NCBI GenBank assembly: GCA_002315825.1
Contig: DCIC01000018.1
Location: 18,667 to 27,878, forward strand
From: Bacteroidales bacterium UBA1736
Lineage (GTDB): Bacteria; Bacteroidota; Bacteroidia; Bacteroidales; UBA932
Reading direction: 5' to 3'
Length of the DNA stretch: 9,212 nucleotides
The first letter of the stretch is position 1, and the number at the start of each line of letters is the position of its first letter. The translations under genes and the position numbers were made by a program. This document shows positions 1-6,961 of this stretch, one piece after another. The notes under the pieces are model-generated. The model was not told the DNA's origin, did not search any database, and saw nothing but the letters and a program-made list of their open reading frames with translations.

Positions 1-2547
1 GCAGAGGAGGGGGTCAATGACAAATATGACCTGAGGATCAATTTCCACGATTCCAGAGACATTCTGTCTTTTGTAATGCCGGGACTGTATATCGCAGACA
101 GCACTACGGCAAGGCTAGTAATCAACCCCGAAGGCGAGATGAGCTCTGAGATTGTTTCCTCAAGACTGGCTTTCAAGGATAAGTATATCAAGAATCTGAG
201 GCTGGATCTGGACAATTCGGCAGGAAGCCTCAACGGAAAGATCAAAGGCAGTGAATGCCGCGTCGGCGAGCTCTCGCTCAAGCAGAGTTCCGTGATTCTT
301 TTCGCCGAGAATGATCACGTAGGAGCTATGGCTTCTTTTGACAACAGCACCGAAGCTAGAAATCAGGGCGAAGTCCTGGTGACGGGAGAGCTGGCCAGAA
401 ATGACAGCGGCAATCTGACGCTTTCCGGGGAGAATCTTCTTTCCAATCTGTATTTCAACGACCACGCGTGGAGGATCTCTCCGAGTACCATCTTCTGGGA
501 GGCAGGCAAGGGGGTACAGATCAATTCCCTGAGAATCGACAACGCAGACCAGAGCATTATGGTGGACGGAAAGTATTCCAAAACGGGTCAGGACACGCTG
601 CTGCTTGAAATAAGCCGCTTTGACATAGGTTCATTGGCCGATATCTTCAAGCCCGAAATGGGCATCGAGGGTGTAGTCTCCGGAAAGATGCTCTTGCGCA
701 ATGCTGCAGACAAGAGACACGATATCCTTGTCAATGTCAGCAGCGACTCTACCAGGATTGCGGGTCAGGAAGTTGGCACCGTGCGTGTGGGAAGCAACTG
801 GGACGATGAGACCGGGAAGGTTTCCTTCGCTATGACCAACAACTTCAATTCGGTACAGAACATCCACATTTCAGGCAGTTATTCTCCGGGAGATAGATTC
901 ATTTCGGCCGAATCGTCTTTCAATGATTTCAATCTGGCTTGTCTCTCTCCCCTTCTCAGCGGCCTTGCCGACGGGCTTACCGGAGACCTCAACGGGCAGA
1001 TCAATATCAATGGTGATATTTCGAATCCGGATATTGAGAGCAAGGATGCCAGACTCAGCGATACTTTCTTCACTCTCGGCTACACAGATGTGAAGTATTT
1101 CTTCAACGGTCCTTTCCATCTTGACAGGGAGGGTCTGCACTTCGACGAGATCGCTATGGGCGATATGTTTGATGGAAGCGGAACGGTAGGCGGCGGAATA
1201 CTTTTCAACAATGGATTCCAGGACCTTACTCTCGACACAAAGATACGGGCCAATAAACTCAGGGTACTCAACACCGAGTATCAGGAAGGAGCCACATATT
1301 ATGGGACCATAGACGCTGACGGTCTGGTCAGCATCAGCGGCAAGCCTGGTGACATTCTGATCGACATCAATGCCACCACCTCCAACAAGAGCGATCTTCA
1401 TATCTCGCTGAGCGGCTCGAACAAAAAGTTGCAAGAGAGCATCCTTGTGTTCAAGGAGCCTGAACGCTTCGTATGGGTGGACCCCTATGAACAGATGATG
1501 AAGACCTATACGGAGTCCAAATCCAAGAAGAGCAATATGACTTTCAAGCTCAATGTCAACGTGACGGAGAGTCTGGAGACTTCGCTGGAATTTGCCGGAG
1601 CGGACGGCAACTCCATTTCGGGTCAAGGCAACGGTCTTATCAAGCTGGACGTCCAGCCGAGCCGCAACATTTTTGCAATCAACGGAGAATATACCCTCAA
1701 GTCGGGCGAGGTAAGACTCTCCGCGATGGGGATCGCCAACAAGAACTTCTCCATACAGGACGGAAGCAATATCAGATTTAACGGAGATGTGCTGGAGTCA
1801 GAGATGGATATCGATGCGCAGTATTCCACCAAGGTCTCTCTCGCAACTCTGGTGTCGGATTCGACTTCGGTGTCGGCGGGACGAATGGTCAACTGCGGTA
1901 TCCACGTTTTCGACAAGCTCAAAAGCCCTCAGTTTGACTTCTCCATCGATATCCCCGATCTCGACCCGACAATCAAATCAAGGGTGGACAATGCCCTCAA
2001 CACTGAAGACAAGGTGCAGAGACAGGTCATCGCTCTGCTCGTCACCAACAGTTTCATCCCTGACGAGCAGTCCGGTATTTTCAACAACACCTCCAATATG
2101 ATTTTCTCCAATATGGCCAATATAATGTCCCGACAGCTGAACAATGTTCTGGACCGGCTGGAGATACCTGTGGACCTTGGTCTATCGTATCAGAACGTCA
2201 ATGGAGGCACCAACATTTTTGATGTCGCCATATCGACTCAGCTCTTCAACAACAGGGTGGCGGTAAACGGGGCCATAGGCAATAGGAAGGACAATTCGAG
2301 CAATGATGTGATTGGAGATCTGGACATCGAGGTGAAGCTGGACAAGGCAGGTGCGCTCAGGATGACTCTGTTCTCCCACTCCGCCGACGATTACACCAAA
2401 TATCTGGACAGGGCGCAGCGCAACGGCCTCGGTATAGCATATCAGAAAGAATACAAGACTTTCAAGGAGCTGTGGAAGACTCTGTTCAGGAAGAAAAAGG
2501 ATGAGGCCATTGAGCCGGAAAAGAAAAAGACCATTATCATCGAGTAG
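1..2547 (+). CDS. tamB: TamB-like translocation/assembly module protein (DUF490 family), 3' part
   Basis: The reading frame is open from base 1, so the gene starts upstream of the window; 848 residues are visible. TamB-family proteins are very long, beta-rich, inner-membrane-anchored proteins that span the periplasm and act with an outer-membrane BamA/TamA-type partner in envelope assembly or lipid transport. The visible part is a long series of short beta-strand segments with many Asn/Asp/Gly turns and no membrane segment, as expected for the periplasmic groove. The most family-like part is about 1537-2480: a strand series beginning MTFKLNVNVTESLE, then FSIQDGSNIRFNGD (about 1747-1788), then a C-terminal DUF490 region ending near YQKEY. 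It finishes with a Lys/Glu-rich tail (about 2488-2544). The N-terminal anchor is outside the window. The next gene begins 2 nt after the stop. The family call is from pattern recognition of strand motifs and length. The gene symbol is by family, and the precise role in Bacteroidetes is less certain. Confidence 0.85.
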   Translation, partial: AEEGVNDKYDLRINFHDSRDILSFVMPGLYIADSTTARLVINPEGEMSSEIVSSRLAFKDKYIKNLRLDLDNSAGSLNGKIKGSECRVGELSLKQSSVILFAENDHVGAMASFDNSTEARNQGEVLVTGELARNDSGNLTLSGENLLSNLYFNDHAWRISPSTIFWEAGKGVQINSLRIDNADQSIMVDGKYSKTGQDTLLLEISRFDIGSLADIFKPEMGIEGVVSGKMLLRNAADKRHDILVNVSSDSTRIAGQEVGTVRVGSNWDDETGKVSFAMTNNFNSVQNIHISGSYSPGDRFISAESSFNDFNLACLSPLLSGLADGLTGDLNGQININGDISNPDIESKDARLSDTFFTLGYTDVKYFFNGPFHLDREGLHFDEIAMGDMFDGSGTVGGGILFNNGFQDLTLDTKIRANKLRVLNTEYQEGATYYGTIDADGLVSISGKPGDILIDINATTSNKSDLHISLSGSNKKLQESILVFKEPERFVWVDPYEQMMKTYTESKSKKSNMTFKLNVNVTESLETSLEFAGADGNSISGQGNGLIKLDVQPSRNIFAINGEYTLKSGEVRLSAMGIANKNFSIQDGSNIRFNGDVLESEMDIDAQYSTKVSLATLVSDSTSVSAGRMVNCGIHVFDKLKSPQFDFSIDIPDLDPTIKSRVDNALNTEDKVQRQVIALLVTNSFIPDEQSGIFNNTSNMIFSNMANIMSRQLNNVLDRLEIPVDLGLSYQNVNGGTNIFDVAISTQLFNNRVAVNGAIGNRKDNSSNDVIGDLDIEVKLDKAGALRMTLFSHSADDYTKYLDRAQRNGLGIAYQKEYKTFKELWKTLFRKKKDEAIEPEKKKTIIIE

Positions 2548-2549
2548 CA

Positions 2550-3257
2550 ATGGAAGAGAAAGGACATTTATATCTGATTCCGTCTCCTCTTGGAGACAAT
2601 GAGCCTTCGGAGGTGATTCCTTCTTATGTACTGGATTTGATCCAGCGCATTGACATATATGTTGTGGAGGAGCTGAGAACCGCCCGCAGGTATCTCTCGA
2701 AGGCCGGATTGAAGGGACGCATCGACACTTTGGAGTTTCACCTGCTCAATGAGCATACCGGAGCTGATGAAGTAAAAGGGATGACTGAGCTGTTTGAACG
2801 CGGAGATGTAGGCCTGATAACTGAAGCGGGGCTTCCTGCGGTGGCCGACCCTGGTTCGGCACTTGTGGCGGAATGCCATAAAAAAGAAATAAAAGTGGTA
2901 CCTTTGACTGGGCCCTCGTCTCTGATGCTTGCGCTGATGGCATCTGGGCTGAATGGTCAGAGCTTCGCTTTCTGCGGTTATCTTCCGGCCAAGTCGGAGG
3001 AAAGGAAGCAGGCCATCAAGGCTATCGAGAGGCAGTCCGCATCCTGCTCAAGGACTCAGATATTTATCGAGACTCCTTACCGCAACGATGCGATGTTTGC
3101 AGATTTGATTCAAATCTGTGCACCCGACACCAGAATATGTGTCGCGGCAAATATCACTATGCCGGATGCATTTATCTGCACCCGCAGCGTGAAGGAATGG
3201 AAAAAGACAGAACTGACTATAGGAAAAAGACCATGCGTTTTCTTACTGCTTGCTTAA
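2550..3257 (+). CDS. RsmI-like SAM-dependent methyltransferase (tetrapyrrole methylase fold), short form
   Basis: A 235-residue protein of the tetrapyrrole (corrin/porphyrin) methylase superfamily, closest in motif layout to RsmI, which 2'-O-methylates C1402 of 16S rRNA. Visible landmarks are LYLIPSPLGDN at residues 7-17 (RsmI has a LYIVPTPIGN-type start), TEAGLPAVADPG at 91-102 (the G-x-P-x-x-x-DPG SAM-site loop), LTGPSSLMLALMASG at 119-133, FCGYLPAK at 141-148, and IFIETPYR at 171-178. E. coli RsmI is about 286 residues, so this one lacks the C-terminal extension. Bacteroidetes commonly carry such a short paralogue beside a full-length RsmI, so the substrate need not be C1402. The protein is probably cytoplasmic, with no signal peptide. 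The ATG follows the tamB stop by 2 nt with no Shine-Dalgarno, which suggests translational coupling. The last 25 nt overlap the next gene. The fold is confident, the target RNA is not. Confidence 0.9.
   Translation: MEEKGHLYLIPSPLGDNEPSEVIPSYVLDLIQRIDIYVVEELRTARRYLSKAGLKGRIDTLEFHLLNEHTGADEVKGMTELFERGDVGLITEAGLPAVADPGSALVAECHKKEIKVVPLTGPSSLMLALMASGLNGQSFAFCGYLPAKSEERKQAIKAIERQSASCSRTQIFIETPYRNDAMFADLIQICAPDTRICVAANITMPDAFICTRSVKEWKKTELTIGKRPCVFLLLA
3221..3224 (+). promoter_or_regulatory. Probable ribosome binding site (AGGA) for the gene at 3233
   Basis: AGGA lies 8 nt before the ATG at 3233, inside the end of the methyltransferase gene. It supports 3233 over the in-frame upstream ATG at 3137, because the protein begins there with a clean signal peptide. 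It is one of the few Shine-Dalgarno-like sites in this window, where most starts have none. Confidence 0.5.
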
Positions 3258-4261
3258 GTCTTCTTGCCGGCCTGACTCTTCAGGCCCAGGACATCCCTCT
3301 GTCCATCCATCTGGAAGGAAGGAACAATCATATCCAAGGTTTCACTCTGGATACGACCGCAAGATGTGTGTATGCATCTTTCACGACTGCATTTTATAAA
3401 GCCGACTACAAGGGCAACATAATTGCCTCTATCGAGAACATACCGGGACATCTGGGTGCTATGTCCAGAAACCCCTACGACGGGAAGGTCTATGCCTCCC
3501 TGGAAATCAAGGATGATGAGATAGGCAGGGGCATTGCCAAGGGTATGGGCATAGATGTCGTGGGGGAAGGACAGAGTGCGTTTTATATAGCAATCATTGA
3601 CGTGGACAGGATGGACCGCATAGGTATGGACCCTTATAAGGACTCCGTGATGGAGTTTGTCCGCATCGAGGATGCCTGCAGGGATTATGCTGATGGCCAC
3701 AAGTATGGATGCTCGGGCATTGACGGAGTCACTTTCGGACCTGCTCCTGGATCAAGAAATGGGAAAATGTATCTGTATGTCGCTTATGGCATCTATTCGG
3801 ATACAGGCAGGGATGACAATGACAATCAGATTCTGCTATGCTATGACCCCGCAAGTTTTTCTTCCCGCAAGGCACTGAAAAGATATACGGTCTATACCGG
3901 CAACACTTCATACGGGGTGCAGAATATGGCATACGACGCATCTTCCAACCGCATCTATCTGCTCGTATATAAGGGCAAGAAGAGTATTTTACCAAATTAC
4001 GATATGTTTGCGGTCGATATGGGCATCAAGGCTTCCAAAGGCAGACTTTCTCTTGCTCAGGATGGGCTTCTTGATGAGGCAAGCGGCATCAGGGGATGGC
4101 GTTTCCCCTGGGGAAGCACCGGTTTCCAGTCTCTGGGGGATGGTATGTTTATGATTTCGGAAAACGGGCGCAATGCCTCTACGGGCCAGCAATGCTCTGA
4201 CTTGAGGCTATATCGCTGGAGCGGGGATGTGCACAAACCTTTTATCTATATCGAAAGATGA
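3233..4261 (+). CDS. Secreted beta-propeller-like protein of unknown function
   Basis: A 342-residue protein that I do not recognise as a named family. It starts with a type I signal peptide (Met-Arg, hydrophobic core LTACLSLLAGLTL, likely cleavage after the Ala at 18), so it should be exported to the periplasm or beyond; there is no lipobox Cys. The mature part shows about five repeats of the pattern 'turn, hydrophobic strand ending in Y-x-x, strand, D-rich turn': roughly residues 35-68, 75-125, 162-205, 229-262 and 296-329. This resembles a beta-propeller of the SMP-30/NHL/YVTN type. Distinct motifs are SGIDGVTFGP (161-170), GNTSYGVQNMAYD (223-235) and GWRFPWGSTGFQSLGDG (288-304). An Asp-rich segment (TGRDDNDNQ, 191-199) could bind a metal. 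The start at 3233 is preferred because a longer reading frame from 3137 would bury the signal peptide. It overlaps the methyltransferase by 25 nt and the next gene by 4 nt. Catalytic function cannot be read from the sequence. Confidence 0.8.
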   Translation: MRFLTACLSLLAGLTLQAQDIPLSIHLEGRNNHIQGFTLDTTARCVYASFTTAFYKADYKGNIIASIENIPGHLGAMSRNPYDGKVYASLEIKDDEIGRGIAKGMGIDVVGEGQSAFYIAIIDVDRMDRIGMDPYKDSVMEFVRIEDACRDYADGHKYGCSGIDGVTFGPAPGSRNGKMYLYVAYGIYSDTGRDDNDNQILLCYDPASFSSRKALKRYTVYTGNTSYGVQNMAYDASSNRIYLLVYKGKKSILPNYDMFAVDMGIKASKGRLSLAQDGLLDEASGIRGWRFPWGSTGFQSLGDGMFMISENGRNASTGQQCSDLRLYRWSGDVHKPFIYIER

Positions 4262-5121
4262 GCGGAGCTAAACTGACTTTTTTGGGCACCGGGACTTCGC
4301 AGGGGGTGCCTATGATTGGCTGCAAATGCGAGGTCTGCAGTTCTGCGGATCCCAGGGACAAGCGCCTGAGAGCTTCGGCATTGGTCGAATATTCAGGTTT
4401 GACCATCCTTATCGATGCAGGCCCTGATTTCAGGACTCAGATGCTGCGCGCGGGTGTGGAGCATCTGGATGCCATTCTGCTCACTCACAACCATAAGGAC
4501 CATACCGGGGGCATCGATGATACCAGATCGTTCAATCTGTTGGAATCGAGGCCGGTAAACATCTATTGCGAGGAATATGTACTGAACTCGCTGAAAAGGG
4601 AGTACAGTTATGCTTTTGCCCAGCCCCGCTATCCGGGCGCTCCGGAGTGGCACACTCATCTTATTGACGGGTCAAAGCCTTTTCTGGTCCATTCCAATGC
4701 CGGCGAAGAGAGGCTGGTGTGGGAGTCCGGCAAGGGTTACCGCCATTTGGAGGCAACTGCAGCCGAGATTATCCCGCCCGTGGAGGTGATTCCCATTCAG
4801 GGGTGGCATCACAAAAACAAGGATCTCTCCGTTCTGGGTTACAGATTTGGAGACATTGCTTATCTGACCGATATGAATCTGGTGGAAGACAGCGAATTTG
4901 AGAAGCTCAAGGGGCTCAAGGCAGTTACTGTCAATTGCGTGAAGAAGACTCCGCATTTTTCGCATTTCTCTCTTGGGGAAGCTCTCGCTTTTTTTGCCCG
5001 CGTGGGTGCAAAGAATTCTTACATCACTCATATTTCACATCAGCTACCCGCTCATAGTATTCTGAGCAAGGAGCTCCCCGAAGGAGTGCACCTCGCATAC
5101 GACACTCTTGTAATAGACTAA
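4258..5121 (+). CDS. PhnP-like metallo-beta-lactamase-fold hydrolase
   Basis: A 287-residue MBL-fold enzyme. The N-terminus carries GTGTSQGVPMIGCKCEVC at residues 10-27, matching the PhnP-type signature with three cysteines (22, 24, 27) that in E. coli PhnP help hold a structural zinc. The catalytic metal motif THNHKDH is at 76-82 (His77, His79, Asp81, His82). Further candidate ligands are His184/185 in GWHHK, Asp205 in YLTDMN, and His258/His261 in ITHISH. PhnP hydrolyses cyclic phosphate intermediates (5-phosphoribosyl 1,2-cyclic phosphate) in phosphonate breakdown, but no phn genes are nearby. Bacteroidetes carry this family widely outside that pathway, so I read it as a cytoplasmic phosphodiesterase-type hydrolase of unknown substrate. 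There is no signal peptide. The ATG overlaps the preceding stop (ATGA), which points to translational coupling. The fold and metal site are confident; PhnP function is not claimed. Confidence 0.92.
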   Translation: MSGAKLTFLGTGTSQGVPMIGCKCEVCSSADPRDKRLRASALVEYSGLTILIDAGPDFRTQMLRAGVEHLDAILLTHNHKDHTGGIDDTRSFNLLESRPVNIYCEEYVLNSLKREYSYAFAQPRYPGAPEWHTHLIDGSKPFLVHSNAGEERLVWESGKGYRHLEATAAEIIPPVEVIPIQGWHHKNKDLSVLGYRFGDIAYLTDMNLVEDSEFEKLKGLKAVTVNCVKKTPHFSHFSLGEALAFFARVGAKNSYITHISHQLPAHSILSKELPEGVHLAYDTLVID

Positions 5122-5140
5122 GTCATTCTTAAAAAAACCT
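5122..5140 (+). promoter_or_regulatory. Short A-rich leader before the GH2 gene
   Basis: This is the longest gene-free stretch in the window (19 nt). It contains a run of seven A at 5131-5137 just ahead of the ATG and no Shine-Dalgarno. The first codons of the following gene are also AT-rich, fitting the low-structure, A-rich initiation regions usual in Bacteroidetes. No Bacteroidetes promoter match (TTTG and TAnnTTTG boxes) and no terminator hairpin were seen here. Confidence 0.35.
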
Positions 5141-6955
5141 ATGCATAAAACACTAAAGCTAATAACATTAATCTTGCTTCTGGCATTTGCGGCCACTGAG
5201 GCCAATGCCCAGGAGAAGCTGATCGGGAACGTTGGCAGCAGGGAGAAAATCACTCTGGACGGATATTGGAAAGTCATTGTGGATCCCTATGAGACCGGTT
5301 TTCTCAACTATAGAGGGGAGCAAAACTCTTTACGAGGGAGTTACTTTACAGAAAGGGATTTCAATGCCGACAGGACCCAGCTGGTGGAGTATGACTTCAA
5401 TATGGCGGATTCGCTTCTGGTGCCGGGCGACTGGAATACCCAGAAGACCGAGCTGATGTATTACGAGGGCACTGTCTGGTATAGGAAGAAGGTGTTTATC
5501 CCTAAAGGGGACAAGAGGACTTTCCTGTACTTCGGGGCCGTCAATTATGACGCAACAGTTGCTTTCAACGGTCAGCTGGTCGGCAAGCATACGGGAGGCT
5601 TCACGCCTTTCAATTTCGAGGTGACGGATCTCGTTAAGGAGGATGCATACAATTCGATCATAGTCAAGGTGGACAACCGCAGGAGGGAGGATGGCGTCCC
5701 CACTGTCAATTGTGACTGGTGGAATTTCGGCGGGATCACCAGAAGCGCTTATCTTATCAGGACTCCCAGAACTTTTATCAGGGATTATTCAATCGGGCTC
5801 AAGAAAGGAAGCACTGATGACATTGAAGGTTGGGTTCAGCTGGACGGAACAAACAAGAGACAGACTGTCAGCATTTATTTCCCGGGCAAAAACTTCGAGA
5901 AGCGTCTTCACACCGACAAGGACGGTTATGCATATTTCTCAATGGATGATGTGAAGGGATTCACTCTCTGGGAGCCCGAAAACCCTATCCTCCACCAATT
6001 CACCATCTCCATCAAAGGCGAAGAACTGCAAGACAAAGTGGGACTGAGGAGCATCAGCACGCAAGGGACCAAGATACTGCTCAATGGGAAGGAAATATTC
6101 CTGAAGGGAATATGCATCCACGAGGAGCAGGCTTTCGAGCCGTCGGGAAGGGCTACGGGAAGGCAGGATGACAAGGTCCTTCTGGACTGGGCAAAGGAGC
6201 TGGGATGCAATTTTGTAAGACTTGCACATTACCCTCACAACGAGGATATGATAAGGCTCGCTGACGAGATGGGAATAATGGTATGGAGTGAGATCCCTGT
6301 CTATTGGACCATTCAGTTCAACAATCCCGACACTTACAATCTCGCTGAGCAGCAGCTGTGTGAAATGATCTCCAGAGACAAGAACAGGGCCAGTGTGATT
6401 ATCTGGTCAGTGGCCAATGAGACTCCCCGCTCGGCGAAGCGTCTGGAGTTCCTCAACGGTCTTATTAAGAAGACCAAGGAGCTGGATGCCACTCGTCTTG
6501 TGACTGCGGCGATGGAGACAGAATATACTTCAGAAATCACTGCAACCGTCAAGGACAATCTCCAGAGATTTACCGACATCATCAGCTTCAATACTTATGT
6601 GGGCTGGTACGATGGTGTCAGCGACAAGTGTGATGACGTCAACTGGCAGTTCAGTGAGGATAAGCCTGTGGTAATATCCGAGATGGGCGGCGGGGCTCTG
6701 TATGGTATGCGCGGTGATGCTTCTATGAGATTTACCGAAGAGTATCAGGAATATTTGTATATTAAGAACATCGAAATGATGGAGAGGATTCCGGGGCTCG
6801 CCGGTGTATCGCCTTGGATCCTTAAAGATTTCCGCTCCCCCAAGCGTATGCTCGGCGGTGTTCAGAATGGCTTCAACCGCAAGGGCCTCATTTCGGAAAA
6901 TGGGGACAAGAAGCTCGCATTCTTTATTTTGCAAGATTGGTATTCAAAGAAATAA
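5141..6955 (+). CDS. Exported glycoside hydrolase family 2 enzyme, beta-glucuronidase type
   Basis: A 604-residue GH2 enzyme, almost the same length as E. coli UidA. Residues 1-23 form a type I signal peptide ending ANA, so it should act in the periplasm. The order is a jelly-roll sugar-binding domain (about 35-210, ending in DWWNFGGITR at 192-201), an immunoglobulin-like domain (about 211-303) and a TIM-barrel catalytic domain (about 305-601). The acid/base is Glu427 in WSVANE and the nucleophile Glu514 in VISEMGG. Features typical of uronic-acid-acting members are the N-x-K-G motif NRKG at 579-582, whose Asn and Lys contact the carboxylate, and residues matching UidA Asp163, Tyr468, Tyr472 and Trp549 (here Asp192, Tyr486, Tyr490, Trp559). 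This favours beta-glucuronidase or beta-galacturonidase over beta-galactosidase. The gene starts 19 nt after the MBL gene and ends 6 nt before rhaB, tying it to rhamnose use. The GH2 call is near certain; the substrate is inferred from motifs recalled from the literature. Confidence 0.9.
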   Translation: MHKTLKLITLILLLAFAATEANAQEKLIGNVGSREKITLDGYWKVIVDPYETGFLNYRGEQNSLRGSYFTERDFNADRTQLVEYDFNMADSLLVPGDWNTQKTELMYYEGTVWYRKKVFIPKGDKRTFLYFGAVNYDATVAFNGQLVGKHTGGFTPFNFEVTDLVKEDAYNSIIVKVDNRRREDGVPTVNCDWWNFGGITRSAYLIRTPRTFIRDYSIGLKKGSTDDIEGWVQLDGTNKRQTVSIYFPGKNFEKRLHTDKDGYAYFSMDDVKGFTLWEPENPILHQFTISIKGEELQDKVGLRSISTQGTKILLNGKEIFLKGICIHEEQAFEPSGRATGRQDDKVLLDWAKELGCNFVRLAHYPHNEDMIRLADEMGIMVWSEIPVYWTIQFNNPDTYNLAEQQLCEMISRDKNRASVIIWSVANETPRSAKRLEFLNGLIKKTKELDATRLVTAAMETEYTSEITATVKDNLQRFTDIISFNTYVGWYDGVSDKCDDVNWQFSEDKPVVISEMGGGALYGMRGDASMRFTEEYQEYLYIKNIEMMERIPGLAGVSPWILKDFRSPKRMLGGVQNGFNRKGLISENGDKKLAFFILQDWYSKK

Positions 6956-6961
6956 ATATTT

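Noticed and set aside
871..1626. Minus-strand open frame of about 251 codons inside the tamB-like gene
   Set aside because: It lies wholly antisense to a well-supported beta-rich gene, has no start signal or recognisable domain, and is Arg/His/Ile-rich as shadow frames often are.
3137..3232. Upstream in-frame ATG that would add 32 residues to the propeller-like protein
   Set aside because: The extension is charged, overlaps the methyltransferase gene, and would hide an otherwise ideal signal peptide starting at 3233, which also has AGGA 8 nt upstream.
4092..4108. Small inverted repeat (GGGGA ... TCCCC)
   Set aside because: A 5-bp stem inside a coding region with no following T run, so there is no basis for a terminator or regulatory hairpin.
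6925..6931. TATTTTG resembling a Bacteroidetes -7 box just before rhaB
   Set aside because: It is one base short of TAnnTTTG, lies within the GH2 coding sequence, and has no TTTG box at the right distance upstream.
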